Of a stretch of 64,000 nt of DNA, positions 41,604 through 50,098 are shown piece after piece. The notes beneath the pieces were generated by a model. It did not search any database, had not been told where the DNA came from, and saw nothing but the letters and a program-made list of their open reading frames with translations. The DNA lies in assembly GCF_014705705.1 (NCBI RefSeq), contig NZ_JACXLD010000002.1:372001-436000 (forward strand). The letters are read 5' to 3'. The first letter of the stretch is position 1. Each line of letters begins with the position of its first letter. Position numbers and translations under genes: made by a program. Source of the stretch: Spongiibacter pelagi. GTDB lineage: Bacteria; Pseudomonadota; Gammaproteobacteria; Pseudomonadales; Spongiibacteraceae.

Positions 41604-42809
41604 CTAAGCCTGTGCATTGTGTTCGGGCAATTCCAGTGCCCGCTTGGCGATGATATTGAGCTGCACTTCGGATGTGCCGCCGGCGATGCTTAAGGCTTTG
41701 GAAAATAACCAGCCACGGGTAGTAAGAATTTCATCGTCATTGAAGCCGGCTCCGCCCCAGCCCAGTGCTTGATGACCGAGTAAAGCGACTAATAATTCAT
41801 CTTTATTTTTGGTTTCTTCGGTGCCGACATATTTCATGATCAGCGGTACATTGGGGTCGGCTAGGCCGTGCATCCGTTCTTCAAAACTGCGGAAATGGGT
41901 GAGGCCGATGGCGCGAAAATTCATTTCATGGCGAACCAATTGGTCGCGCAGCGCCAAGTCTTTAAGTTTGCCATCTTCGCCCAACCCAATATATTCCAGC
42001 GCGGCTTGAACCGGGCCAAAACTGGGGCCGGGGGTGTCGCCGCCAATTTCAGACATCAGCTTGCGCTCGTGTTTTAACAGCGCTTTGGCGACTGACCAGC
42101 CCTTATTCAGTTCACCGATGAGATTGCCTTTAGGCACTTTGACATTGTCAAAAAAGGTCTGGCAAAACTCGGATTCACCGCTGATAAGTTCAATCGGTGT
42201 GGTGGTCACTCCGGGGTCGTTCATATCAATCAGTAAAAAACTGATGCCTTCCTGTTTTTTTGCTGCCGGGTCGGTGCGAACCAGACAGAAAATCCAGTCG
42301 GCTTTATCGGCATTTGTCGTCCAGATTTTAGTGCCATTTACGAGGAAATGATCGCCACAATCTTCAGCGCGGGTTTGCAGGCTGGCCAAGTCGGAACCGG
42401 CGCCGGGTTCTGAGTAACCTTGGCACCAGCGAATTTCGCCCCGTGCAATTTTTGGAATATGTTCATGTTGCTGGGCTTCGGTTCCAAACTCTAATACCGC
42501 TGGGCCAAGCATCCATATGCCTAAATCATAGAGCGGCGTGCGGCAGCCCAGGGCTTTCATTTCTTCTTTCAGAATACGAGTTTGTTGCTCGTCGAGACCG
42601 CCGCCGCCCAGGGCTTGAGGCCAGTCAGGCACCGTCCAGCCACGGTCGCGCATACGCTCAAACCAAAGTTTGGCATCATTATTGGGGAAAGTTTTATTAC
42701 GTCCCGCCCAGACTTGTTCTTCGCGCACGATGGGACGGCGCTGTGAAGGGGGACAATTTTCTTCTAACCAGGTGCGTACTTCCTGACGGAATGCATCAGC
42801 TGAATTCAC
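41604..42809 (-). CDS. acyl-CoA dehydrogenase family protein
   Basis: 401 aa. Signatures are GYSEPGAGSDLASLQTRA (flavin/substrate contact), GTKIWTTNADKADWIFCLVRTD, and the C-terminal LSIAGGTSEVQLNIIAKRALELP. The usual C-terminal catalytic Glu in the xEGT motif is replaced by Gly, and KHERKLMSE offers the alternative catalytic Glu. With the adjacent 379-aa homologue it probably forms an alpha2beta2 enzyme for a bulky CoA ester, for instance a steroid or terpenoid side chain. It is divergent from glpK. Confidence 0.9.
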   Translation of the reverse strand: MNSADAFRQEVRTWLEENCPPSQRRPIVREEQVWAGRNKTFPNNDAKLWFERMRDRGWTVPDWPQALGGGGLDEQQTRILKEEMKALGCRTPLYDLGIWMLGPAVLEFGTEAQQHEHIPKIARGEIRWCQGYSEPGAGSDLASLQTRAEDCGDHFLVNGTKIWTTNADKADWIFCLVRTDPAAKKQEGISFLLIDMNDPGVTTTPIELISGESEFCQTFFDNVKVPKGNLIGELNKGWSVAKALLKHERKLMSEIGGDTPGPSFGPVQAALEYIGLGEDGKLKDLALRDQLVRHEMNFRAIGLTHFRSFEERMHGLADPNVPLIMKYVGTEETKNKDELLVALLGHQALGWGGAGFNDDEILTTRGWLFSKALSIAGGTSEVQLNIIAKRALELPEHNAQA

Positions 42810-42859
42810 ACTAGACTCCTAAATCAGCCTTCTTTTAATTTCACATTAAGGTAGGATTA

Positions 42860-42880
42860 GCGACCTTGGATGCCAAGGTC
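42860..42880. promoter_or_regulatory. 21-bp perfect palindromic operator
   Basis: CGACCTTGG-ATG-CCAAGGTCG, 9-bp arms with a 3-base centre, 51 bases upstream of the acyl-CoA dehydrogenase operon and 77 bases from glpK. A weaker pair ACTGGTC (42883-42889) and GACCAGT (42929-42935) flanks the region towards glpK. It looks like a TetR- or GntR-type site; no regulator gene is adjacent. Confidence 0.5.
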
Positions 42881-42956
42881 GAAACTGGTCAATATGACTT
42901 GCAAAAGGGGTCATTGCGCGCTTGTATTCGACCAGTAATACGAATAAGGAATAGTT

Positions 42957-44441
42957 ATGTCAGATTTTATTCTTGCCATTGATCAGGGTACGACCAGTTC
43001 ACGGGCGATTGTGTTTAATGCTGCCGGCCAGCACTGCGGTGTCGGTCAGCAAGAATTTGCTCAACACTATCCAAAAGACGCTTGGGTAGAGCACGATCCG
43101 GAAGAAATTTGGCAAACCACGCTCGCCAGTTGTCGGGCGGCGATTGCCGCAGCTGAAATCAGCGCAGAGCAAATTGCGACGGTCGGCATTACCAATCAGC
43201 GTGAGACCACCTTGTTGTGGGATCGTGAAACCGGAGAGCCGGTTTATCCCGCCATTGTCTGGCAAGATCGGCGCACTGCAGAACAGTGTGTGCGTTTGAA
43301 ATCTCAAGGTTTGGAAGAATTTGTTCGCCAGCGCACCGGCTTGTTGCTCGATCCGTATTTCTCGGCCACTAAGTTGGCTTGGATTCTCGATAATGTGGAC
43401 GGTGCACGTGAGCGTGCCGAGGCGGGGAAGCTGGCTTTTGGCACGGTAGATTGTTTTTTGTTGTGGCGATTAACGGGCGGCAAGTCACACGCGACCGATG
43501 CCACCAATGCGTCTCGAACCTTGCTGTTTAATATCCACAGACAGCAATGGGATGCGGAATTGCTGAGAATTTTTGATATTCCGGCCGCGATATTGCCCGA
43601 GGTTAAAGATAATTGCGCCGAGTTTGGTCGTACTGATCCGGACTTGTTTGGCGCGAGTTTACCGATTCAAAGCATGATTGGTGATCAGCAAGCGGCAACG
43701 GTTGGCCAGGCGTGCTTTGTGCCGGGCATGGTGAAAAGCACTTATGGCACCGGCTGTTTTGTGGTGTTGAATACCGGTGATAAGGCCTTGGTTTCCTCGC
43801 AGCGCTTGTTAACGACCATTGCCTATCAACTCGATGGCAAGCCTTGCTATGCCCTTGAAGGTAGTATTTTTGTGGCTGGCGCGGCGGTGCAGTGGTTGCG
43901 TGACGGTTTAAAACTGATTGGTTCGGCGGCGGAAACTCAAGGCTTGGCGGAAAGTGTGGAGACCGCCGGCGGTGTTTATATGATTCCGGCATTTACCGGC
44001 TTGGGTGCCCCGTATTGGGACCCAGATGCGCGGGGCGCCATTTTGGGCCTGACTCGCGATACTGGTATTGCTCATATCGCCAGAGCGACTTTGGAATCGG
44101 TTTGTTATCAAACCCGCGACCTATTGGAAGCAATGCGCGGCGATGGCGCAAATATCGCTTCCTTGCGAGTAGATGGCGGCATGGTGGTAAACGACTGGCT
44201 GGTTCAGCGTTTGGCCGACACCTTGGGGGTTTCCTGTGAGCGTCCGCAAGTTACTGAAACCACGGCTCTGGGCGCCGCGTATTTGGCGGGTTTGCAGGCG
44301 GGCTTGTTCGATAGCCTAGAGTCAATTGCGGCACTGTGGCAGCGACAGGCCATGTTTGAACCGCAAATGCCTGCTGTGCAGCGTGAGCAGCGTTATCACG
44401 GCTGGAAGAAAGCGGTGAGCCGGGTGCGAACGTCTGAGTAA
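42957..44441 (+). CDS. glpK: glycerol kinase
   Basis: Phosphorylates glycerol to glycerol 3-phosphate with ATP, in the cytoplasm. The 494-aa FGGY kinase starts [18 protein letters not shown] (phosphate 1 loop), has [10 protein letters not shown] and [23 protein letters not shown], and [16 protein letters not shown] near the C-terminus. Length equals the family norm (about 500). AAGGA at 42946-42950 supports the start. No glpF, glpD or glpR is adjacent. Confidence 0.97.
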   Translation: MSDFILAIDQGTTSSRAIVFNAAGQHCGVGQQEFAQHYPKDAWVEHDPEEIWQTTLASCRAAIAAAEISAEQIATVGITNQRETTLLWDRETGEPVYPAIVWQDRRTAEQCVRLKSQGLEEFVRQRTGLLLDPYFSATKLAWILDNVDGARERAEAGKLAFGTVDCFLLWRLTGGKSHATDATNASRTLLFNIHRQQWDAELLRIFDIPAAILPEVKDNCAEFGRTDPDLFGASLPIQSMIGDQQAATVGQACFVPGMVKSTYGTGCFVVLNTGDKALVSSQRLLTTIAYQLDGKPCYALEGSIFVAGAAVQWLRDGLKLIGSAAETQGLAESVETAGGVYMIPAFTGLGAPYWDPDARGAILGLTRDTGIAHIARATLESVCYQTRDLLEAMRGDGANIASLRVDGGMVVNDWLVQRLADTLGVSCERPQVTETTALGAAYLAGLQAGLFDSLESIAALWQRQAMFEPQMPAVQREQRYHGWKKAVSRVRTSE

Positions 44442-44451
44442 TCGGGGCCGG

Positions 44452-44471
44452 TTTAAATTTTTAGATTTAAA
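44452..44471. other. inverted repeat between glpK and EAL gene ends
   Basis: TTTAAAT (44452-44458) and ATTTAAA (44465-44471) form an AT-only hairpin at the convergent ends of glpK and the GGDEF/EAL gene. With no GC stem it is a poor terminator. Confidence 0.25.
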
Positions 44472-47242
44472 TTGACGTTATCTGCGGGCATGGGGCGGCT
44501 CAGATAGTAGCCCTGCAGATATTCCACGCCGAGGTCAGATAGGATCATCATGGCCTCGCGGTTTTCCACGCCTTCTGCGATCACTTTTTTACCTAGGCTA
44601 TGGCTCATTTCCACAATGGATTTCACCAGTTTTTGGTCTTCTTCCCGATCTTGAATAAAGCGCACAAATGATTGATCGATTTTGATGAAGTCGACCGGCA
44701 ATTCGCGCACATATTCAAAAGACGTAAAGCCCACGCCAAAATCATCGAACGCAATCTTGGCGCCGATATCTTTAAAGACCTGCAAGAGTTTTTTAGCGGC
44801 ATTGAGATTTTCAATGGTGTCGGTTTCAACAATTTCAAAAATCAGTTTTTCAGGATTAACTTGCGTTTGCTGAATAAGGGATAGCAGGCGATCCTGAAAA
44901 TCAGATTGCTCCATAGTGGGCGCAGTAAGGTTAATGCTAATGCCAGTTTTAATGCCTTGTTCCTGCCATGCTCGCAACTGAATCATCGCCATTTCCAGAA
45001 TCGCGAAGTCAATTTGCGGCAACATGCCGAACTCGGCGGCAACCGGTAGAAACTTATTGGGCGGCACATATTGCCCGTGTTCGTCCCGCATTCTGACCAG
45101 ACATTCACAGTGGCTAACACGCTGTTTGCCGATGTCGTAAATGGGCTGGAAGAATAGGATAAGCCGGTTATCTTCAAGGGCTTTCAGCAATTCATCCCGT
45201 ATCTGGTATCGCTGTTTGCGATGATCGCTACCCTGATCCTCGTCGTTAATCCGATACAGCTTGCCGCGATTTTTTAATTTCGCCCAACTCATAATTGAGG
45301 TGAGGTTGGATAGCCATTCTTCAATCAGACCGATGTCCGCTTTGTACTCATCAATCACTCCGGTGAGGTTGCAGCGAATGGTTTCATTATTGTTGGGCAG
45401 CTGTAGCTGGGTCAGGCTGCTAAGCAGTTCATCTTCAATGTCAGGGTCGTGGATCAAAGCCAAAAACTCGCCGGCACCGGTTCGAGAGATCAGCGTGCCA
45501 AGAGGCAAAATATTGGAGAGCTGCTCGGAAATAATGCCCAGCAAACGATCGCCTTTTTCAAAGCCGTGGTTGTCATTAAAGGCGGCAAAATCATCGATAT
45601 CGAGCATTAATAGCTGTAATTTTTGAATATGCTGATGGCGCTGAATATAGTCGGCCGCTCTTTCAATAAAGGTGTTTCGGTTCAGCAAGCCCGTTATACG
45701 ATCATGCTGTCCCAGCCAATTAATACTCTCTTGGGCTTCCACTCTCTCAGAAATATCCATGCCCACCGAGAGGAACATATCTTGCCCGGAAAACTGAGTT
45801 TGGCTGTGTACCCACAGGTGGGTGCGGAAGGTTTGGTCCACACCGAGCAGCGGGGTTTCGGTCTGCATTTGCTGGGTTTCACCCAAGAGGAGTGGCGTTA
45901 GCTCCTTGGCCAGTTTCCAACCGGTGCTGCTTTGCGGCAGGTAGTTATTAATATTTACGCTGCCATCTAATTCGCCAATACCAGTAAGGCGTTGGCCCAG
46001 TGCGTTGATTTTATGAATAAAGCCCTTGGCATCGTGAACAATAATGACCAGTGGCGAGTTATTCAGCAGCGTGTCGGTAAATTGATTGGCGGCGGAGAGG
46101 TCGCTCACCTTGTTACGCAGGGTGGTGCGATTTTTTTCGAGCATGCTGTCGAGGGTTTGCAACGATTGATTGACCAATGACATGGTGTCACGAAGATCAT
46201 CTACTTCGTCTTGAAACAGGGTTTTGCGTTTTAGTTCGAACAAGGCTTTGGCCGCCTGTTCATGTTCCCGTTGCGGCAGCAGTTTGAGAATATTGGTTAA
46301 GGCTTCCACCCGCTGCAGAGGCGGACGCAAGACATAAAATAAAATACCTAGGGTGACGATAATCTGTAGCGCGACACCGAATAACAGGTACTTAAAAGTT
46401 TGCGCGCTGTGATGATGAAGTTCGCTGGTATCGGCGATAAGCACGCCGTGCAAGCCCTGAGCGGTATTTAGCGGGAAAATACTCACTTGGAAATATTGTT
46501 CGCCAAGGGGGAGCGCGAGATTCTCGGAGCTTGCCGCCCAATCTGTCGCGCCTTTATTTGCTTCAACAATTGAGGCGACATAATTGCTTAAGTCAGCATA
46601 GTGCTTTTGTAACTGTCGATTCAGAGGGTTGGTATAAAAGCGGTAGTGTTCGGCCGTGGGTGATGGTTCGCTGAACAAAAGCAGTTCTGCGCCGGTAATG
46701 GCTTGAAATTCCCGCAGCAGTTCGCCCATATCGCGGTTGATGTTGATTAGCGAGTCGGTATCTGCAACCGGAGAAAATACACTTTGCATGCATTGCTTGT
46801 TACAACTTACGTTGCTGACCGGTTGTACAGTCTCAGCGATACGAGTCGCCGCCCAGCGCAATGTTTGTGTGGCAGGTTCTAAAGTGCTGTTGCTGTATTG
46901 GATGCTGTTGTTGATTTTGCCATCAAGCGTAAGCAGGGCAAAAGAGTCCACATTGCTAAAGATGCGGCTATTGGGTAACAGAGCTTGAGCGACACGCTCA
47001 GGCTTTGAGTGCAACATGCGCGCTTTTTTATGGAGCTCTTTATCCGAGCGATTGAGCTGAAGATAGAACGCATTTTTTAAATGCATCATGCTTTCGCTAG
47101 CTTGAGAGTCATGGCTAGCAAGCGTGCTTCTATAAATTAAGCCTGCAGCAAGTAAGCTTAATGTGCTGATGCTGAGCAGCAATAATAGGCTCAGCTTGCT
47201 AAACAAGCTGATGGAATGGGCGGCGCTCGCGGTTTTATTCAT
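44453..47242 (-). CDS. membrane GGDEF-EAL protein with degenerate GGDEF
   Basis: 929 aa. A membrane helix at about 15-38, a periplasmic sensor region to about 280, and a second helix (LLFGVALQIIVTLGILFYVL) are followed by a cytoplasmic HAMP-like coil and PAS domain (about 395-510), then GGDEF and EAL domains. The GGDEF signature is GAGEF at about residue 587, so cyclase activity is doubtful. The EAL signature is ECL (about 712), with the other catalytic residues present (ISINLT, FEIVET, IAFDDFG, IKIDQS, IAEGVEN). A c-di-GMP phosphodiesterase with regulatory GGDEF is most likely. Monocistronic. Confidence 0.9.
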   Translation of the reverse strand: MNKTASAAHSISLFSKLSLLLLLSISTLSLLAAGLIYRSTLASHDSQASESMMHLKNAFYLQLNRSDKELHKKARMLHSKPERVAQALLPNSRIFSNVDSFALLTLDGKINNSIQYSNSTLEPATQTLRWAATRIAETVQPVSNVSCNKQCMQSVFSPVADTDSLININRDMGELLREFQAITGAELLLFSEPSPTAEHYRFYTNPLNRQLQKHYADLSNYVASIVEANKGATDWAASSENLALPLGEQYFQVSIFPLNTAQGLHGVLIADTSELHHHSAQTFKYLLFGVALQIIVTLGILFYVLRPPLQRVEALTNILKLLPQREHEQAAKALFELKRKTLFQDEVDDLRDTMSLVNQSLQTLDSMLEKNRTTLRNKVSDLSAANQFTDTLLNNSPLVIIVHDAKGFIHKINALGQRLTGIGELDGSVNINNYLPQSSTGWKLAKELTPLLLGETQQMQTETPLLGVDQTFRTHLWVHSQTQFSGQDMFLSVGMDISERVEAQESINWLGQHDRITGLLNRNTFIERAADYIQRHQHIQKLQLLMLDIDDFAAFNDNHGFEKGDRLLGIISEQLSNILPLGTLISRTGAGEFLALIHDPDIEDELLSSLTQLQLPNNNETIRCNLTGVIDEYKADIGLIEEWLSNLTSIMSWAKLKNRGKLYRINDEDQGSDHRKQRYQIRDELLKALEDNRLILFFQPIYDIGKQRVSHCECLVRMRDEHGQYVPPNKFLPVAAEFGMLPQIDFAILEMAMIQLRAWQEQGIKTGISINLTAPTMEQSDFQDRLLSLIQQTQVNPEKLIFEIVETDTIENLNAAKKLLQVFKDIGAKIAFDDFGVGFTSFEYVRELPVDFIKIDQSFVRFIQDREEDQKLVKSIVEMSHSLGKKVIAEGVENREAMMILSDLGVEYLQGYYLSRPMPADNVNLNLKI

Positions 47243-47278
47243 TAACCATTTCCATGTGCCCTCGAAAGCTCTGCTTGG

Positions 47279-47312
47279 TGATTACCATTACTGGATCTTG
47301 TTGAGGTAATCA
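47279..47312. repeat. 8-bp inverted repeat upstream of GGDEF/EAL gene
   Basis: TGATTACC (47279-47286) and GGTAATCA (47305-47312) are perfect inverted copies 18 bases apart, 37 bases upstream of the EAL protein start on the minus strand. Could be an operator or a leader hairpin. Confidence 0.35.
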
Positions 47313-47503
47313 GTTTGAGGCATTTCTTTTCCTTTGGTCGCTCAGTAATTTGGCGTGAATTTTTATTTGCGATCATAGTTAAAATTAGAGCTGAATTTGC
47401 ATTCTAACCATCTGCGAGTCACACCGCATTAGCGAGGGTAAAGATTCTTAGATTCAGATCAATTTAGGGTTAAAAATAGTACAAAAACGGAGTAAAGAAA
47501 ACG

Positions 47504-48280
47504 ATGGGAAGAGTGGCTGGTAAGGTGTGCATTGTAACGGGCGCCGCATCGGGTATGGGAAAAGCAGACGCCGAGCGCCTTGTTGCCGAAGGGGCTTCTG
47601 TTGTACTCACGGATTTGAACGAGAAAGATGGTCAGGCGGTAGCAAATTCGCTGGGCGAAAAAGCGCTGTTTATACGCCACGATGTCACCAGTGAAGAAGA
47701 TTGGAAAAAAGTGGTTCAGACAACGGTTGAAACCTTTGGCCGCTTAGATGTCTTGGTGAATAACGCCGGCATGATGGCGCTGGGCAGCGTAGTTGACTGT
47801 ACGATTGAAGATTATCGCCGGGTCAATGCGGTAAATAGTGAAGGCGTGTTTTTGGGCTGTAAAACGGCGATTCCAGCAATGGAAGCGGCGGGCAATGGTG
47901 GCTCGATTATTAATATGTCGTCGGTTGCGGCCCTTCACGGTATGTCTTTTGTGGCAGCCTACAGCGCGAGTAAGGGCGCGGTGGCGGCCTTAACCAAGTC
48001 GGTGGCCTTGTTCTGTCGCGAGCGCCGCAATGGAATTCGCTGTAATAGCATCCACCCCGATGGTGTAAAAACCCCGATGGTGTTCAAAGTGGCCACGGGC
48101 GCTGAATCTGCAACCCGCGAAGAAATCGAATCTTTATCTACTGAAGCTCACCCCATGTGTGAACCGGAAGATATTGCGGCGCTGGTATTGTATTTGGCCT
48201 CGGATGAATCTTCCTTCGTTAATGCAGCGGAAATGCTGATCGATAATGCATCAACCGCAACCCCCCCAATCGGTGTGTGA
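47504..48280 (+). CDS. short-chain dehydrogenase/reductase (SDR)
   Basis: 258 aa classical SDR. Cofactor motif TGAASGMGKADAE (about 11-23), Asp in VVLTDLNEKD favouring NAD(H), NNAG, catalytic Ser in INMSSVAA, and YSASK near residue 155. Sequence is closest in style to hydroxysteroid and cyclic-alcohol dehydrogenases, but the substrate is not determined. Its stop overlaps the region before the EthD-like gene, and both may form one unit in a catabolic block continuing to 55.4 kb. Confidence 0.9.
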   Translation: MGRVAGKVCIVTGAASGMGKADAERLVAEGASVVLTDLNEKDGQAVANSLGEKALFIRHDVTSEEDWKKVVQTTVETFGRLDVLVNNAGMMALGSVVDCTIEDYRRVNAVNSEGVFLGCKTAIPAMEAAGNGGSIINMSSVAALHGMSFVAAYSASKGAVAALTKSVALFCRERRNGIRCNSIHPDGVKTPMVFKVATGAESATREEIESLSTEAHPMCEPEDIAALVLYLASDESSFVNAAEMLIDNASTATPPIGV

Positions 48281-48333
48281 TCTTCGCTGAAAACGAGCCT
48301 GTGTTGTGGGGAAAGTGTTGTGGAGAAATTGTC

Positions 48334-49053
48334 GTGCTGAAAGTGCAGCTACTTTGCCGCGGAGATAATCAGGCTCTGGAGCCATTTCTAGAGGCAGCCT
48401 TTGCAGAGGAAAGGCTTGGCGAAGTTGAGGGCATCCTGCGTTGGCAAATCAATATTGCCGATCGGGATGTTGCCGATGCTGCCGGTCGTCGAATTGGCGA
48501 AGCCGCTTATTCAGCGCTGCTGAGCTTCTGGTTAGATTCGTCGCAAACACAGGCTTCACGTTGCTGCTTGCAGCTGCAAGAGCGGCTGCCTGATGGACTG
48601 GAGTACGACAGCTATTTGGTTGAAGAAGCCATTCCCTTGGAGTCTTCCGAAAATGCGGTTAAAGGTCAGCGGCAGCAGGGTTTTACGCAAGTGGCTTTGC
48701 TGCAGTGCCCCGAGCAAATAAGCTATCAACAGTGGTACGGTCACTGGAAACAGGTGCATACCTCGGTGGCGATTCAAACTCAGGCAACCACGCGCTATAT
48801 TCAAAATCGGGTGTTGGCAGTGTTGTCACCGGCATCTCCCGCGCTTGATGCCATTGTCGAAGAGACGTTTCCTTTGACGGCGATGTCTGATGATGCAGCA
48901 TTTTATGATGCGGTAGGGCAGTCGGAGCGCTTGCAAAAACATGTCGAAGAAATGATGACAAGCTGCGCGGCGTTTATTGATTTTGAGCGCTTGGCCGTTT
49001 TTCCCAGTAGCGAATATCGATTTACTTCCGCTACGTCTAAAAGCGAGTCTTAG
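48334..49053 (+). CDS. EthD-like (dimeric alpha/beta barrel) protein
   Basis: 239 aa. The N-terminus LKVQLLCRGDNQALEPFLEAAF and the central WYGHWKQVHTSVAIQTQATTRYIQNRV resemble EthD/dimeric ferredoxin-like domains, and the protein seems to hold two such halves. EthD proteins accompany P450 or oxidoreductase systems in degradation pathways, without firm activity. Start: GGAG at 48322-48325 lies 8 bases before the GTG at 48334; the upstream GTG at 48277 overlaps the SDR stop but has no such site. It overlaps the convergent MerR gene by 4 bases. Confidence 0.6.
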   Translation: MLKVQLLCRGDNQALEPFLEAAFAEERLGEVEGILRWQINIADRDVADAAGRRIGEAAYSALLSFWLDSSQTQASRCCLQLQERLPDGLEYDSYLVEEAIPLESSENAVKGQRQQGFTQVALLQCPEQISYQQWYGHWKQVHTSVAIQTQATTRYIQNRVLAVLSPASPALDAIVEETFPLTAMSDDAAFYDAVGQSERLQKHVEEMMTSCAAFIDFERLAVFPSSEYRFTSATSKSES

Positions 49054-49922
49054 CAGAGATCATCCGGCACGCTAGGAACCTCAGTTCTGGGCAGGCGTTT
49101 GAGAATTTGCTCGAGTTGGTCGCCTAAGAAGCGTCCGGCGGCAATATCCATCGCCCGGCCCAGCTCGGCATCCACCACAATTTCGGCCAGCGGACGCAAT
49201 TGCCAAACCAAATCCGCAATGGCTGGAAATTCTTCGCGCGGTGGCAGCGGTTGATTGCCGAAAGGCTTGAGCACGTGTTCGGCAACCAATTTAACGAAGG
49301 TGTCGGCAACCCCCTGAATATGACCGCGCATATTGGCGGTAATTTCTAAAAGCTCTTCCAGAGGAATACCGGTGGAGCAGAGCTTGGCCGCGACTTCCAG
49401 CGTGTTCATGCTCTCCACCCGCATCTTGCTGCCGCTGGCTTGAAACAGCCCCAGGTCAGAGGCTTTTTTTAACGCTGCGGGGGTGAGTTTGGTGCCAAAC
49501 ATTTTTACCAGTTCCGCCATCGAAACAGTGATCGGTTCTTCGCGGCCCCAAGGGGAGTTGATCGCGGTTTCCATCCCCAGAATTTCATTAATCCCTACGC
49601 CGTTTTCTACCGCATTTAGCAGTTCACGGATGCTACTCAGGGTGTATCCGCGCTCCAGCAAGTTGGCGATAAGACGCAGACGAGATAGGTGTTGGCTGGA
49701 ATAAATGCCTTTGCGACCGCGCAATGCGGGGGGAGGGAGCACGCCCCGATCTTGGTAGGCGCGAATATTGCGCACCGAAGTATTGGCAGAGATCGCCAGC
49801 TCTTCAACGCTGTATTCCTTATTACCCTCTTGGCTGCGCGGCGCTTTTTCACTTGCCTGACTTTGAGGCAGGAATTGGGCAACGGATTCTAGGGTTTCTT
49901 TGGCAATACTTTCGCGGGTCAT
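49050..49922 (-). CDS. MerR family transcriptional regulator
   Basis: 290 aa. The winged HTH is at about residues 35-105 (EYSVEELAISANTSVRNIRAYQDRGVLPPP, then RLRLIANLLERGYTLSSIRELL). The 185-residue C-terminal region has no metal-binding cysteines, so it probably senses an organic ligand. It is encoded divergently from the TonB receptor gene 177 bases away and is the obvious candidate local regulator of the block. Whether it binds the operators at 50021 and 53461 is untested, as those overlap the -10 rather than sitting in the spacer, where MerR proteins usually bind. Confidence 0.9.
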   Translation of the reverse strand: MTRESIAKETLESVAQFLPQSQASEKAPRSQEGNKEYSVEELAISANTSVRNIRAYQDRGVLPPPALRGRKGIYSSQHLSRLRLIANLLERGYTLSSIRELLNAVENGVGINEILGMETAINSPWGREEPITVSMAELVKMFGTKLTPAALKKASDLGLFQASGSKMRVESMNTLEVAAKLCSTGIPLEELLEITANMRGHIQGVADTFVKLVAEHVLKPFGNQPLPPREEFPAIADLVWQLRPLAEIVVDAELGRAMDIAAGRFLGDQLEQILKRLPRTEVPSVPDDLC

Positions 49923-49994
49923 AGATTTTAGGTCAGCGTTTTGGTCAGGTTATGTCGCTAAATTGAGTGCGAACGATTTTTAAACACTTGGATG

Positions 49995-50022
49995 TTGACA
50001 ATGATTTCATTTGATTTATATT
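49995..50022 (+). promoter_or_regulatory. sigma70 promoter of TonB receptor operon
   Basis: TTGACA at 49995-50000 with TATATT at 50017-50022 (16-base spacer). The operator at 50021-50038 begins at the -10, consistent with repression. Confidence 0.55.
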
Positions 50023-50045
50023 ACACAGCATAATGTAACATAATA
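50021..50045. promoter_or_regulatory. shared operator, copy 1
   Basis: TTACAC-AGCATA-ATGTAA (50021-50038) followed by CATAATA. The 14-mer AATGTAACATAATA (50032-50045) recurs exactly at 53472-53485. Distance from the TTGACA box is 20 bases, against 21 in the second copy. Confidence 0.6.
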
Positions 50046-50098
50046 GTCTGTATCATTTCTGAATAGACAATAATAACCATAAAACCCGAGGTTGTCAT

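Noticed and set aside
47243-47340. c-di-GMP (GEMM) riboswitch upstream of the GGDEF/EAL gene
   Set aside because: No conserved GEMM core or tetraloop receptor is visible on the minus strand; only a simple inverted repeat.
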